A stretch of 64,000 bases of DNA from Polaribacter sp. BM10 (GTDB lineage: Bacteria > Bacteroidota > Bacteroidia > Flavobacteriales > Flavobacteriaceae). Below the pieces are notes generated by a model, which did no database searches, was not told the origin of the DNA, and saw only the letters and a list, made by a program, of their open reading frames with translations. Position numbers and translations under genes: made by a program. Below are positions 33,739 to 43,360 of this stretch, piece after piece (the first letter of the stretch is position 1; every line of letters starts with the position of its first letter). The DNA lies in assembly GCF_002005425.1 (NCBI RefSeq), contig NZ_CP019704.1, positions 3,076,001-3,140,000 of the forward strand. Direction: 5' to 3'.

Positions 33739-36700
33739 TTACATATTTCTTCTATACTGTCCACCAACTTTAAACAGTGCTTCTGTAATTTGTCCTAAAG
33801 AACAAACTTTGGTCGCTTCCATTAGCTTATCAAATAAGTTTTCATTCTGAATTGCCGCTTCTTGCAAAATTTCAATTTGAGCAGCAACTTTTTCAGGATT
33901 CGCCTTATTTAATAATTCTTTAGTTTGTATTTGATGTTTTTTCTCTTCTTCTGTTGCTCTAATAACTTCTGCTGGTTGCACTGTTGGTGAACCTTTAGAA
34001 CTTAAAAACGTATTAACACCAATAATTGGGAATTCTCCGTTATGCTTTAGTGTTTCATAATACAAGCTTTCTTCTTGAATTTTAGAACGTTGGTACATTG
34101 TTTCCATAGCTCCTAAAACACCACCACGCTCTGTAATTCTATCAAACTCTAGTAAAACGGCTTCTTCAACAAGATCTGTTAATTCTTCAATAATAAAAGC
34201 ACCTTGAATAGGGTTTTCGTTTTTAGTTAAACCTAACTCTTTGTTGATGATTAACTGAATCGCCATTGCTCTTCTTACAGATTCTTCTGTAGGTGTTGTA
34301 ATTGCCTCATCATAAGCATTTGTATGTAAAGAATTACAGTTGTCGTTTATTGCATATAAAGCTTGTAACGTAGTTCTAATATCATTAAAGTCTATTTCTT
34401 GAGCGTGTAAAGATCTACCAGAAGTCTGAATATGATACTTTAACATTTGTGCTCTAGAATTTGCTCCGTATTTATTTTTCATGGCTTTTGCCCAAATTTT
34501 ACGAGCAACTCTACCAATTACAGAGTATTCAGGATCAATTCCGTTAGAGAAGAAAAAAGATAAGTTTGGTCCGAATTTGTTAATATCCATTCCTCTGCTT
34601 AAATAATATTCTACATAGGTAAATCCGTTAGATAAAGTTAACGCCAATTGGGTAATTGGGTTTGCGCCAGCTTCTGCAATATGATAACCAGAAATAGAAA
34701 CAGAATAAAAATTTCTTACTTGTTTTTCTATAAAGTATTCTTGTACATCACCCATTAAACGTAATGCGAATTCCGTAGAAAAAATACAAGTATTTTGTGC
34801 TTGATCTTCCTTTAAAATATCTGCTTGTACAGTTCCTCTAACTTGCGCTAAAGTGTCTTTTTTAATTTGTTGATAAACATCCGAAGGTAAAACCAAATCA
34901 CCAGTTAAACCTAATAACATTAGTCCCAAACCATTATTTCCTTCTGGTAAATTGCCTTGATAGGTTGGTCTTTCTAGTCCTTTATCATCATAAATTTCTT
35001 TGAATTTTGCTTCAACATCTGCTTCAAGATTATTATCTTTTATATATTTTTCGCAGTTCTGATCGATGGCAGCATTCATAAAGAAACCTAGCAGCATTGG
35101 TGCAGGACCATTAATTGTCATTGAAACTGATGTCATATTATGGCTTAAGTCGAAACCAGAATACAATTTTTTAGCATCATCTAAACAACAAATCGAAACT
35201 CCGGCATTACCTATTTTACCATAAATATCTGGTCTTTCACCAGGATCATTACCATATAAAGTGACAGAATCGAAAGCTGTAGACAAACGTTTGGCATCCA
35301 TTCCTAAACTTACATAATGAAAACGTCTGTTGGTTCTTTCTGGGCCACCTTCTCCAGCAAACATTCTTGTAGGATCTTCACCCGTTCTTTTAAACGGATA
35401 CAAACCTGCTGTAAACGGAAATTCTCCAGGAACATTTTCTTGTAAATTCCAACGTAATAAATCACCCCAAGCTTCATATTTAGGTAATGCCACTTTTGGT
35501 ATTTGTGTATGAGAAAGTGATTCTGAATGTGTTTCTATGTTGATTTCTTTATCACGTACTTTAAACGTATAAATTGGGTTTTTATATTTTTCTACTTTTT
35601 CTTGCCAATTTAAAATGATTTCCCAGTTATAAGGGTTTAAATTTAGTTTAACCTTTTCAAATTGAGCTACTAATAATTTTACAAAATCAGAATCATTATT
35701 GTTTAAATCACTAATTATTGTATCTAAATCGATACCAGCTTTTGTAATTGCTACGGATTTTTCTACAATAGATTCGATAGTTTTATGAATTCCGTATAAC
35801 TTTTGCGCAACCTTAACTTGGTCGTTAGCAGTTCTGTCGTAAGCTCTGTTATTCTCTGCAATTTCAGATAAATAGCGAACTCTTGCCGGCGGAATTACAA
35901 AGATTTTTTCTGACATCTCTTTTGTAATTTCCATTTTAGATTTTAAATCAGCATTTGTTTTTTCTACCAATTTATCCATAATACTTTTATACAAAGTATT
36001 CATTCCTGGGTCATTAAATTGAGAAGCAATTGTGCCATAAACAGGTAGGTCGTCTTGATGTATATGCCATAAATTATTATTACGCATATATTGTTTTTTT
36101 ACATCTCTAACAGCATCTAAAGCACCTCTTTTATCAAACTTGTTAATTGCAACTAAATCAGCAAAATCTAACATGTCTATTTTCTCTAATTGAGTAGCAG
36201 CACCAAATTCTGGCGTCATAACATATAAAGAAGTATCAGAATGTTCTATAATTTCTGTATCAGATTGCCCAATTCCAGAAGTTTCTAAAATAATTAAATC
36301 GAATTCAGAAGCTTTTAAAACCTCTACCGCCTCGTTTACATATTTAGATAAAGCTAAGTTAGATTGACGAGTTGCTAAAGAACGCATATAAACTCTAGAG
36401 TTATTAATTGCGTTCATTCGAATTCTGTCACCTAAAAGTGCTCCGCCTGTTTTTCTTTTAGATGGATCAACAGAAATTAAACCAATTGTTTTTTCTGGAA
36501 AATCAATTAAAAAACGTCTAACCAATTCATCTACTAAAGAAGATTTTCCTGCCCCACCGGTTCCTGTAATTCCTAAAACCGGAGTTTTAGAATTCTTATT
36601 TTTATTATGGATTTCATCTAAAGCATCCTTTGCTATTTCAGGAAAGTTTTCTGCAGATGAAATTACTCTTGCAATATGTCCGATTTCTTTTTCGGCTAAT

Positions 36701-37170
36701 TTAGATACATCAACATCAAGTTTATCTCCAATCGCAAAATCAGATTGTTGTACCAAGTCATTTATCATTCCTTGCAAACCTAATTCTCTACCATCATCCG
36801 GAGAATATATTCTTGTAATACCGTAATCCATTAATTCCTTTATCTCTTCCGGAAGAATTACTCCGCCACCGCCACCAAAAATTTTGATGTGTCCAGCGCC
36901 TTTTTCTTTTAATAAATCGTACATGTATTTAAAATACTCGTTGTGACCACCTTGGTAAGAAGTAATTGCAATGGCATTTACGTCTTCTTGTATTGCGCAG
37001 TTTACAACTTCTTCTACAGATCTATCATGGCCTAAATGAATAACTTCTACGCCGGTAGATTGTATAATTCTTCGCATGATGTTAATAGCAGCATCGTGAC
37101 CATCAAAAAGAGCGGCGGCTGTTACTATTCTAACTTTATATGTAGGTTTATATGGTGTAATTTGTTCCAT
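33739..37170 (-). CDS. icmF: Fused isobutyryl-CoA mutase (B12 domain + G-protein chaperone + mutase)
   Basis: A 1143-aa, three-part protein. The N-terminal cobalamin-binding domain (about 1-140) has '[13 protein letters not shown]' with the cobalt-ligating His. A MeaB/ArgK-type GTPase (about 190-420) has the P-loop '[17 protein letters not shown]' and 'AINKFDKRG'. The acyl-CoA mutase TIM barrel (about 560-1140) has '[35 protein letters not shown]'. This order is diagnostic of IcmF, which interconverts isobutyryl- and n-butyryl-CoA (some also pivalyl- or isovaleryl-CoA) and repairs its own cofactor. The Phe in 'RMFAGE' is where methylmalonyl-CoA mutases have Tyr, favouring monocarboxylic acyl-CoA. 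No other B12 mutase gene is visible here. Confidence 0.93.
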   Translation of the reverse strand: MEQITPYKPTYKVRIVTAAALFDGHDAAINIMRRIIQSTGVEVIHLGHDRSVEEVVNCAIQEDVNAIAITSYQGGHNEYFKYMYDLLKEKGAGHIKIFGGGGGVILPEEIKELMDYGITRIYSPDDGRELGLQGMINDLVQQSDFAIGDKLDVDVSKLAEKEIGHIARVISSAENFPEIAKDALDEIHNKNKNSKTPVLGITGTGGAGKSSLVDELVRRFLIDFPEKTIGLISVDPSKRKTGGALLGDRIRMNAINNSRVYMRSLATRQSNLALSKYVNEAVEVLKASEFDLIILETSGIGQSDTEIIEHSDTSLYVMTPEFGAATQLEKIDMLDFADLVAINKFDKRGALDAVRDVKKQYMRNNNLWHIHQDDLPVYGTIASQFNDPGMNTLYKSIMDKLVEKTNADLKSKMEITKEMSEKIFVIPPARVRYLSEIAENNRAYDRTANDQVKVAQKLYGIHKTIESIVEKSVAITKAGIDLDTIISDLNNNDSDFVKLLVAQFEKVKLNLNPYNWEIILNWQEKVEKYKNPIYTFKVRDKEINIETHSESLSHTQIPKVALPKYEAWGDLLRWNLQENVPGEFPFTAGLYPFKRTGEDPTRMFAGEGGPERTNRRFHYVSLGMDAKRLSTAFDSVTLYGNDPGERPDIYGKIGNAGVSICCLDDAKKLYSGFDLSHNMTSVSMTINGPAPMLLGFFMNAAIDQNCEKYIKDNNLEADVEAKFKEIYDDKGLERPTYQGNLPEGNNGLGLMLLGLTGDLVLPSDVYQQIKKDTLAQVRGTVQADILKEDQAQNTCIFSTEFALRLMGDVQEYFIEKQVRNFYSVSISGYHIAEAGANPITQLALTLSNGFTYVEYYLSRGMDINKFGPNLSFFFSNGIDPEYSVIGRVARKIWAKAMKNKYGANSRAQMLKYHIQTSGRSLHAQEIDFNDIRTTLQALYAINDNCNSLHTNAYDEAITTPTEESVRRAMAIQLIINKELGLTKNENPIQGAFIIEELTDLVEEAVLLEFDRITERGGVLGAMETMYQRSKIQEESLYYETLKHNGEFPIIGVNTFLSSKGSPTVQPAEVIRATEEEKKHQIQTKELLNKANPEKVAAQIEILQEAAIQNENLFDKLMEATKVCSLGQITEALFKVGGQYRRNM

Positions 37171-37348
37171 TCGTAATAAATGTTATAATTTGAAGTTGCA
37201 ATTTACGAAAATCTTAAAAAATTCTACAATTCTTTATGGTTTTATAAATTAAAAATATCTTGTTAAGGTGATGTTGTTTAATTTCTTTAAATATGGCATA
37301 ATAATTGGTGTATTTTTAAAGCAAAATTTAACTGTTAAAACAATCATT

Positions 37349-37891
37349 ATGAGATATATTAAAATTACGTTATTATTATTTGTTATTGTTTTTTCGTCGT
37401 GTAATTCTGTAAAAGTAGTTACAGATTATGATACAAAAGTAGACTTTAATAAGTACAAAACCTTTGCTTTTTATAAAACAGGTATAGATAAAGCAGCTAT
37501 TTCAGATTTAGATAAAAAAAGAATTTTAAATGCCATTGAAAGTGAGTTATTGCTTTTAGGGTTGACAAAGTCTACAAACCCAGATATGTTAGTGAGTATT
37601 TTTACAAAATCTAGAGAAAAAGTAAATGTAAACCAAAATAATAATTTAGGTTATGGTTTTGGTTGGGGATGGAATCCTTGGATGTGGAATGGCAACAATA
37701 ATATTAATGTGTCGCAGTATACAGAAGGTACTTTATTTATTGATTTTATAGATAAAAATAAAAAAGAGTTGGTTTGGCAAGGTGTTGGTACGGGTGCCTT
37801 AAAAGTTCAGAACAGAGAAAAAAAGGAAGAAAGAATAAAAGAGTTTGTAAAAGAAATTGTGTCTAAATTTCCTCCAGAAAAAAAAGAATAA
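37349..37891 (+). CDS. DUF4136 lipoprotein
   Basis: I start it at the ATG at 37349, which gives a clean lipoprotein signal ('MRYIKITLLLFVIVFSSC', Cys18); an upstream in-frame ATG at 37268 would bury it. The 180-aa product has the DUF4136 pattern: 'VTDYDTKVDFNKYKTFAFYKTG' near the start, 'NPDMLVSIFTKSREKVNV' in the middle, a Gly/Asn/Trp-rich stretch ('GWGWNPWMWNGNNN'), then 'GTLFIDFIDKNKKELVWQGVGTG'. The family is outer-membrane associated and of unknown function. Confidence 0.88.
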   Translation: MRYIKITLLLFVIVFSSCNSVKVVTDYDTKVDFNKYKTFAFYKTGIDKAAISDLDKKRILNAIESELLLLGLTKSTNPDMLVSIFTKSREKVNVNQNNNLGYGFGWGWNPWMWNGNNNINVSQYTEGTLFIDFIDKNKKELVWQGVGTGALKVQNREKKEERIKEFVKEIVSKFPPEKKE

Positions 37892-37901
37892 TATTTAATT
37901 G

Positions 37902-37928
37902 AAAAGCGTTCGTAAGAGCGCTTTTTTT
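37902..37928 (+). terminator. Terminator after DUF4136 gene
   Basis: AAAAGCG/CGCTTTT hairpin followed by T-run. Confidence 0.8.
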
Positions 37929-37942
37929 ATGTTTTAAATTGA

Positions 37943-37957
37943 TACTTTTGCAGTATG
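37943..37957 (+). promoter_or_regulatory. -7 box abutting DUF5522 start codon
   Basis: TACTTTTG (37943-37950), then four bases, then the ATG at 37955. Same spacing as the 15787 case, again implying a leaderless message. Confidence 0.5.
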
Positions 37958-38119
37958 TATAATAAAAGAATTCCTTTAGAAGAAGGCGATTACTATATAA
38001 ACGAGCAGGGTTATAAGGTTTTTACAGAAAAGTTTCATCTTAGAAGAGGTTACTGTTGTAAAAGTGGTTGTAAACATTGTCCTTATGGTTATGATAAAAA
38101 AACAGATTCTTTTAAATAA
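37955..38119 (+). CDS. DUF5522-family small Cys-rich protein
   Basis: A 54-aa ORF ending in a compact Cys cluster 'GYCCKSGCKHCPYGY' (about 32-46), the hallmark of the DUF5522 family of tiny flavobacterial and proteobacterial proteins. The four Cys probably bind a metal ion. 'IPLEEGDYYINEQGYKVFTEKFHLRRG' precedes it. Function unknown. It has its own perfect -7 box only four bases before the ATG. Confidence 0.85.
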   Translation: MYNKRIPLEEGDYYINEQGYKVFTEKFHLRRGYCCKSGCKHCPYGYDKKTDSFK

Positions 38120-38176
38120 ATAGTGACTTTCAAATTTTAAAAGTATCTTAATAATATAAAGTGTAAAAAATAAATA

Positions 38177-38881
38177 ATGATAAAAAGAATATTAGTTTTA
38201 GTTGTAGCGCTTCAATTTGTAGGTTGTGCAGAATTGCAAAATGTAGTAAAGAATTTACCTAGTGGAGGTGGCTTAACCCAAGATCAAATTGGTAATGGTT
38301 TAAGACAAGCTTTAGATAACGGTATCAAGAATCAAGTTACCAAGTTAACCTCTAAAGATGGCTTTTATAGAAACGAATTAGTTAAAATAATTTTACCAGA
38401 AGAACTTCAGGCTGTAGATAAAGGTTTAAGAAGTTTAGGGTTAGGTAATTTAGCTGATGAAGGTATTAAGGTTTTAAATAGAGCGGCAGAGGATGCTGTT
38501 AAAACTGCCACACCAATTTTTGTAAATGCGGTAAAAGAAATAACTTTTAATGATGCAAAAAACATCCTTTTAGGAGATAAAAACGCCGCAACTAATTATT
38601 TGCAAACAAAGACAGAGCAAAATTTATATGCAAGTTTTACACCTGTAATAAATAAATCTTTTTCTAAAGTTGGTGCAGACAAGGTTTGGAATAATTTAAT
38701 ATCTAAATACAATAATATTCCTTTTGTTAAAAAAGTAAATCCAGATTTAACGAATTATGTAACTACAGAAGCTTTAAAAGGAGTATTTACTATGATAGAG
38801 GTTGAAGAAAAAGGAATTAGAGAAAAAGTTGGATTAAGAAATACAGCACTACTAAAGCAAGTTTTTGCTTTGCAAGATTAA
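38177..38881 (+). CDS. DUF4197 lipoprotein
   Basis: A 234-aa protein with a lipoprotein-like signal ('MIKRILVLVVALQFVGC', Cys17). The mature protein is mostly alpha-helical with DUF4197 features: 'IGNGLRQALDNGIKNQVTKLTSKDGFYRNELVKIILPEEL', 'LNRAAEDAVKTATPIFVNAVKEITFNDAKNILLG' and 'YVTTEALKGVFTMIEVEEKGIRE'. The family is periplasmic or outer-membrane anchored with no assigned role. It is followed by a very strong hairpin at 38899-38945. Confidence 0.9.
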   Translation: MIKRILVLVVALQFVGCAELQNVVKNLPSGGGLTQDQIGNGLRQALDNGIKNQVTKLTSKDGFYRNELVKIILPEELQAVDKGLRSLGLGNLADEGIKVLNRAAEDAVKTATPIFVNAVKEITFNDAKNILLGDKNAATNYLQTKTEQNLYASFTPVINKSFSKVGADKVWNNLISKYNNIPFVKKVNPDLTNYVTTEALKGVFTMIEVEEKGIREKVGLRNTALLKQVFALQD

Positions 38882-38898
38882 TAAAATACTGATTTTTA

Positions 38899-38945
38899 AC
38901 AATTTGTCTTTAAATATTTTATTATATTTAAAGACAAATTGTTTT
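38899..38945 (+). terminator. Long perfect hairpin (terminator) before the 58-aa ORF
   Basis: A 19-bp perfect stem, AACAATTTGTCTTTAAATA with its complement, and an 8-nt loop, followed by TTTT. It ends DUF4197 transcription, but its right arm stops only a few bases before the ATG at 38950. Confidence 0.85.
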
Positions 38946-38949
38946 AATT

Positions 38950-39126
38950 ATGTCACGTATACATCAACTACAAACCTACAGTAAGCATTTAGAAGATAGT
39001 TATTTTAAATTGTTAGAAAAATCTAACAGCTATCGTTTTATAGATGAAACAATAAGCGATTTTGCTGCATATAAAGCCATGAGAGTTTTAGAAAAATTAA
39101 ACAAACTTAATTACTTAAAGCATTAA
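38950..39126 (+). CDS. 58-aa conserved-looking small protein
   Basis: Encodes a helical, Leu/Lys/Tyr-rich 58-aa peptide beginning 'MSRIHQLQTYSKHLEDSYFK' and ending 'MRVLEKLNKLNYLKH'. Codon use looks like that of neighbouring genes. I think similar short proteins occur in other flavobacteria but cannot verify. Its start lies five bases after a terminator stem, and its last 20 bp overlap the 3' end of the BtuF-like gene on the other strand. Confidence 0.62.
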   Translation: MSRIHQLQTYSKHLEDSYFKLLEKSNSYRFIDETISDFAAYKAMRVLEKLNKLNYLKH

Positions 39127-39871
39127 ATGATTCTATATCGGTTCTTAATTTTTTAAAATAATCAAACGCTTTTATAAGTCTGGTTCCGTACCAAGAAAAA
39201 TATTCACCATCAACCAAATATACTTTCGAGTTAGAAATAAAATCATTTATATTTTTTTCCTGAAAAGGAAAAGGTTCTGATGATAAAAAGATACAATCTA
39301 TGTTTCGGGTTTTTAAATCATCAATGTTTATCTCAGGATATCGACTTAAATTTTTATAAATATTGTTAAAATTATTTATTTCTAATAAGTGATTAATGAA
39401 TGTGTTATTAGCAGCAATCATCCATGGGTTTTTCCATATAAAATAAACAACATTCAATGTAGGTTTATTTTTAATAAACTGATTAAAATCTTTCAATTTT
39501 AATTGAATTTCTGAAACTATTTCAGAAGCTTTGTCTTCACAAAAAAGAATTTTTCCGTAATAATCAATTAAATTAAGTACGTCTTTAATAGTAAACAAAT
39601 CAGAAACATAAGTTTTAGTAATTTTGCTGCATTTTGTTACGATTTCTTTTGTGTTCTCTTCTTTATTACAAAGAATAATTGTTGGGTTTAGGGCTTCAAT
39701 TTTATCTATCTTGATATTTTTTGTGCCACCAACCACTGTTTTTTCTTTTAAAAGATTTTTAGGATGTACACAAAACTTTGTAATACCAACAATTTGAGTT
39801 TCTAAACCTAAATCGACAAGTAGTTCGGTTATGCTAGGTACTAATGATATGATTCTTAAATCGTCTTTCAA
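39107..39871 (-). CDS. BtuF-like helical-backbone metal/corrinoid-binding protein
   Basis: A 254-aa protein of the periplasmic-binding PF01497 type: 'LRIISLVPSITELLVDLGLETQIVGITKFC', 'VVGGTKNIKIDKIEALNPTIILCNKEE', and 'YFIWKNPWMIAANNTFINHLLE'. It lacks a signal peptide, so as read it stays in the cytoplasm, unlike transport-linked BtuF. The only possible start is TTG at 39871, because the pyrF stop is two codons upstream in the same frame. It follows pyrF by 3 nt and must be co-transcribed with it. A corrinoid or heme role is a guess. Confidence 0.8.
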   Translation of the reverse strand: MKDDLRIISLVPSITELLVDLGLETQIVGITKFCVHPKNLLKEKTVVGGTKNIKIDKIEALNPTIILCNKEENTKEIVTKCSKITKTYVSDLFTIKDVLNLIDYYGKILFCEDKASEIVSEIQLKLKDFNQFIKNKPTLNVVYFIWKNPWMIAANNTFINHLLEINNFNNIYKNLSRYPEINIDDLKTRNIDCIFLSSEPFPFQEKNINDFISNSKVYLVDGEYFSWYGTRLIKAFDYFKKLRTDIESFNALSN

Positions 39872-39874
39872 TAC

Positions 39875-40684
39875 TTATATTAAAGTAGCCATTTTAACCT
39901 GAAGTTCTTCAGCTTTTTTAGCAGCTTCATTGGCAAAGTTTACATCTTTAGAAGCATATATAATTCCTCTAGAAGAATTTATTAAAAGTCCGATGTTTTC
40001 TGATAAACCATACTTACACACATCCTCTAAATTACCGCCTTGTGCACCAACACCTGGCACAAGTAAAAAAGAATTTGGTACTATTTTTCTAATTTCTTTA
40101 AAATATTCTGCTTTTGTTGCCCCAACAACATACATTAGATTTTGAGAGTTTTGCCAGTTTTTAGAAGTTTCTAATACGTGTTTATAGACTTCTAAATCAT
40201 CAATTTTTTTTGTTTGAAAATCAAAAGCACCTTCATTAGAAGTTAATGCTAACATAATGGTGTGTTTGTTTTCAAAAGCTAAAAAAGGTTCTACAGAATC
40301 TTTACCCATATATGGCGCAACAGTTACAGAGTCAAATGCTAAATCTTCAAAAAAAGCTTTTGCGTACATTGTAGAGGTGTTTCCAATATCACCACGTTTT
40401 GCATCTGCAATTGTATAAATTTCTGGATAATTTTTATTTAAGTAGCTAATTGTTTTTTCTAAAGATTTCCATCCTTTTAAACCATAAGCTTCATAAAAAG
40501 CGGTATTTGGTTTATAGGCAACACATAAATGGTGAGTAGCGTCAATTATTGCTTTATTAAATTCGAAAATAGGATCTTCTTCTTTAAGCAAATGTTCCGG
40601 AATTTTGTTTAAATCTACATCTAATCCGATGCATAAAAACGATTTTTTCTTTCTAATTTGAGCTACTAATTCTTGTGTTGTCAT
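39875..40684 (-). CDS. pyrF: Orotidine-5'-phosphate decarboxylase
   Basis: I start it at the ATG at 40684; a TTG seven codons upstream lies inside the -7 box. The 269-aa enzyme makes UMP from OMP. It has '[14 protein letters not shown]' near the N-terminus and the catalytic Lys/Asp set '[21 protein letters not shown]' (about 80-100). '[16 protein letters not shown]' and '[17 protein letters not shown]' complete the long type-2 OMPDC form usual in Bacteroidetes. The downstream BtuF-like gene is coupled. Confidence 0.95.
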   Translation of the reverse strand: MTTQELVAQIRKKKSFLCIGLDVDLNKIPEHLLKEEDPIFEFNKAIIDATHHLCVAYKPNTAFYEAYGLKGWKSLEKTISYLNKNYPEIYTIADAKRGDIGNTSTMYAKAFFEDLAFDSVTVAPYMGKDSVEPFLAFENKHTIMLALTSNEGAFDFQTKKIDDLEVYKHVLETSKNWQNSQNLMYVVGATKAEYFKEIRKIVPNSFLLVPGVGAQGGNLEDVCKYGLSENIGLLINSSRGIIYASKDVNFANEAAKKAEELQVKMATLI

Positions 40685-40703
40685 AATTTTAATAAAGTTG
40701 CAC

Positions 40704-40711
40704 AAAAATAC
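40704..40711 (-). promoter_or_regulatory. -7 box of pyrF
   Basis: On the minus strand TATTTTTG at 40711-40704, 19 nt before the ATG at 40684. Confidence 0.5.
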
Positions 40712-40781
40712 TTAATTTCACTTTAATTTGTAAGATTTAATAAGTAAAGAAGACCATAAAATAAATTATTATGTATCTCTA

Positions 40782-41276
40782 ATGAAAAAAACCTTATTAA
40801 TTTTAGTAGTAATCATTTCTAGTTGTAATTTAGAAAAGCCAACCGAATTTTCAAATTTAGCTTTAGAAGAAGTTGTTTTTGATTTAAATGGATCTCAAAA
40901 AACTTTTAAAAGTGTTTTAAATCAATATAAAGGTAAGAAAATTGTAATAGATGTTTGGGCCTCTTGGTGTTCAGACTGTTTAAAGGGTTTGCCAAGTGTT
41001 AAAAATCTTCAAAAAGAATATCCAGATGTAATTTTTTTGTTTTTATCTGTGGATAAAAGTCAAACGGCATGGAAAAATGGAATTAGAAGATTTCAAATTA
41101 ATGGAGAACATTATAATTTACCTAAAGGAATGAAGAACGGCGACTTGGTTGATTTTATAAACCTTAGTTGGATTCCTAGGTATTTAGTTGTTGATGAAAA
41201 AGGAGGAATCTTACTGTTTAATGCAACAAGGGCTTCAGATAGTGCTATTGTAGATGCTCTAAATAAAACTATATAA
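40782..41276 (+). CDS. TlpA-like thioredoxin-fold lipoprotein
   Basis: A 164-aa lipoprotein ('MKKTLLILVVIISSC', Cys15) with a thioredoxin-like domain. The redox motif is 'DVWASWCSDCLKGLPSV' with Cys63 and Cys66. The cis-Pro region is 'LSWIPRYLVVDEKGGIL' (Pro in 'IPR'). Membrane-anchored, periplasm-facing thiol oxidoreductases of this type reduce or isomerise disulfides in exported proteins or cytochrome c. It has no cytochrome maturation genes as neighbours and lies upstream of tpiA with about 110 bp between. Confidence 0.9.
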   Translation: MKKTLLILVVIISSCNLEKPTEFSNLALEEVVFDLNGSQKTFKSVLNQYKGKKIVIDVWASWCSDCLKGLPSVKNLQKEYPDVIFLFLSVDKSQTAWKNGIRRFQINGEHYNLPKGMKNGDLVDFINLSWIPRYLVVDEKGGILLFNATRASDSAIVDALNKTI

Positions 41277-41389
41277 ATCGTTTTAGTAACTAATTTCGAT
41301 TGTAACTAATAATTTAAGTTCCATTTCTTAAATTTACATCAGAAATTAAAAATAAAAATATAGCTGTTAAAGCTTTTAAAATAATAATT

Positions 41390-42148
41390 ATGAGAACAAA
41401 GATTGTTGCAGGAAATTGGAAGTTGAATAACAATAAAGAAGAAAGTAAAAGTTTAATAAAATCATTAAAAAAAGCGATTAAAAATTTACCGTTAGAAAAT
41501 ACACGTGTAATAGTAGCGCCTACTTTTGTAAACTTATCATCTTCTGTTAAAGCGGCAAAAAAATCTGTGATAGAAGTAGTTGCTCAAAACATGCATCAGG
41601 CTAAAAATGGAGCCTTTACAGGTGAGGTTTCTGCAGATATGTTAAAAGCTATCGGAGTAGAAACTGTAATTTTAGGTCATTCTGAAAGAAGAACTTATTT
41701 TAACGAAACTGATGCTGCATTGGCAGAAAAAGTAGATGCGGTTTTAGAAAATGGTATGGAAACAATTTTTTGCTTTGGCGAATTGTTAGAAGATAGAAAG
41801 TCAGATAATCATTTTAAAGTAGTAGAAAGTCAGCTTTCTAACGCTTTATTTCATTTAGAAGCAAAAGATTGGGGTAGCATAATTTTAGCTTACGAACCAG
41901 TTTGGGCAATAGGTACAGGTGAAACTGCAAGCCCAGATCAAGCACAAGAAATGCACGCTTTTATTAGAAGTATTATAGAGAAAAAGTATACTAAAGAAGT
42001 AGCAGATAGTGTTTCTATTTTATACGGTGGAAGTGTGAAACCTGCAAATGCAGAAGAAATTTTCTCTAAACCAGATGTAGACGGAGGATTAATAGGAGGA
42101 GCAGCTTTAAAAGTAGAAGATTTTATAGGAATTATTAATGCTATCTAA
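41390..42148 (+). CDS. tpiA: Triosephosphate isomerase
   Basis: A 252-aa glycolytic enzyme interconverting dihydroxyacetone phosphate and glyceraldehyde 3-phosphate. 'VAGNWKLNNNKEES' has the substrate Asn and Lys, 'VILGHSERRTYFNET' the catalytic His, and 'AYEPVWAIGTGETASP' the catalytic Glu and flexible loop. 'YGGSVKPANAEEI' and 'DVDGGLIGGAAL' form the phosphate site. Normal length. Monocistronic, with a terminator at 42181. Confidence 0.98.
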   Translation: MRTKIVAGNWKLNNNKEESKSLIKSLKKAIKNLPLENTRVIVAPTFVNLSSSVKAAKKSVIEVVAQNMHQAKNGAFTGEVSADMLKAIGVETVILGHSERRTYFNETDAALAEKVDAVLENGMETIFCFGELLEDRKSDNHFKVVESQLSNALFHLEAKDWGSIILAYEPVWAIGTGETASPDQAQEMHAFIRSIIEKKYTKEVADSVSILYGGSVKPANAEEIFSKPDVDGGLIGGAALKVEDFIGIINAI

Positions 42149-42180
42149 TTAGGTAACTTTAAAAGAAAACCAATAAATTT

Positions 42181-42213
42181 GCATCGAGATATTTTCTCGA
42201 TGCATTTTTTTTT
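42181..42213 (+). terminator. Terminator after tpiA
   Basis: GCATCGAGA/TCTCGATGC stem with T9 tail. Confidence 0.93.
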
Positions 42214-42225
42214 GATATAATAATT

Positions 42226-43059
42226 ATGGATAACATATATATAGAGTACAATTTTACTGTTTCACCAAAAGAACCAGCAACAGAAATTTTAATAGCAGAG
42301 TTAGGAAACGTTGGTTTTGAAAGTTTTGTAGAAAATGAAAACGGAGTAACAGCTTACATTCAGAAAAGCGAATGGAATTTAGAAATTTTAGAATCTATTT
42401 TTGTTTTAAATTCTGATGAGTTTTCTATAGAGTATTCAAAAAATGAAGTAGAACAAACTAACTGGAATGCAGAATGGGAAAAAAACTTTACACCAATTCA
42501 AGTAGATGATTTAGTTAGTATTCGTGCACCTTTTCATGAAAATCCTAATTTAAAATATGATATTGTTATAGAGCCAAAAATGAGTTTTGGTACAGGTCAT
42601 CATGAAACTACACATATGATGGTGCAACATTTAATAAATTTAGATTTAGAAGGTAAATCTGTTCTAGATATGGGATGCGGCACAGGTATTTTAGCAATTT
42701 TTGCAGAAATGAAAGGTGCTTCGAAGTTAGAAGCTATAGATATCGATAACTGGTGTTATGAAAATTCATTAGAAAATGTAGCTAGAAATAATTGTAAGAA
42801 TATTGCTGTTTTTGAGGGAGATTCATCATTATTAATTAATAAAAAATTCGATGTAATTATTGCAAACATTAATAGGAATATTTTATTAATGGATATGAAA
42901 ATCTATACAGAATGTTTAAATGAAAACGGTGTTTTGTTATTAAGCGGGTTCTATGAAGATGATATTCCTGTTATAGATGCAGAAGTTTCTAAATACAATT
43001 TAAAGCTAGAGACTTTTATTAAGAGAAACGATTGGGTGGCGTTAAAGTACAATAAATAA
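42226..43059 (+). CDS. prmA: Ribosomal protein L11 methyltransferase
   Basis: A 277-aa SAM-dependent enzyme that trimethylates ribosomal protein L11. The N-terminal substrate-recognition domain (about 1-95) precedes 'IEPKMSFGTGHHETTHMM' and the SAM loop 'VLDMGCGTGILAIFAEMKGA'. 'IIANINRNILL' is the NxN-type motif region. Length is typical of the short Bacteroidetes form. It is 20 nt upstream of clpS, an arrangement found widely in flavobacteria. Confidence 0.95.
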   Translation: MDNIYIEYNFTVSPKEPATEILIAELGNVGFESFVENENGVTAYIQKSEWNLEILESIFVLNSDEFSIEYSKNEVEQTNWNAEWEKNFTPIQVDDLVSIRAPFHENPNLKYDIVIEPKMSFGTGHHETTHMMVQHLINLDLEGKSVLDMGCGTGILAIFAEMKGASKLEAIDIDNWCYENSLENVARNNCKNIAVFEGDSSLLINKKFDVIIANINRNILLMDMKIYTECLNENGVLLLSGFYEDDIPVIDAEVSKYNLKLETFIKRNDWVALKYNK

Positions 43060-43079
43060 ATTTTTAATATATTTATAAT

Positions 43080-43355
43080 ATGAGCACAAAAGAAAAAAAT
43101 CAAGAAGAGGTAGACGTATTAGAGCAGGAAGTTTTTCAGCACGAAATAGTTTTGCATAATGATGATGTAAACACTTTTGATCATGTAATAGATTCTTTAG
43201 TAAGTGTTTGTGATCATACAGTAGAGCAAGCAGAACAATGTGCAACTTTAGTGCATTATAAAGGTAAGTGTACTGTAAAGTCTGGTGAATTTAAAGATTT
43301 AGAGCCAAGATGCTCTAAATTATTACAATTGGGTTTATCAGCAGAATTAATATAA
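43080..43355 (+). CDS. clpS: Clp protease adaptor protein
   Basis: A 91-aa adaptor that feeds N-degron substrates to ClpAP or ClpCP. After an acidic N-terminal tail, the core shows 'IVLHNDDVNTFDHVIDSLVSVCDHTVEQAEQCATLVHYKGKCTVKSG', including the Asn-Asp-Asp substrate-pocket motif and the His in the binding helix. It lies between prmA and an unknown 90-aa gene, probably one transcript. Confidence 0.95.
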   Translation: MSTKEKNQEEVDVLEQEVFQHEIVLHNDDVNTFDHVIDSLVSVCDHTVEQAEQCATLVHYKGKCTVKSGEFKDLEPRCSKLLQLGLSAELI

Positions 43356-43360
43356 GGTGT

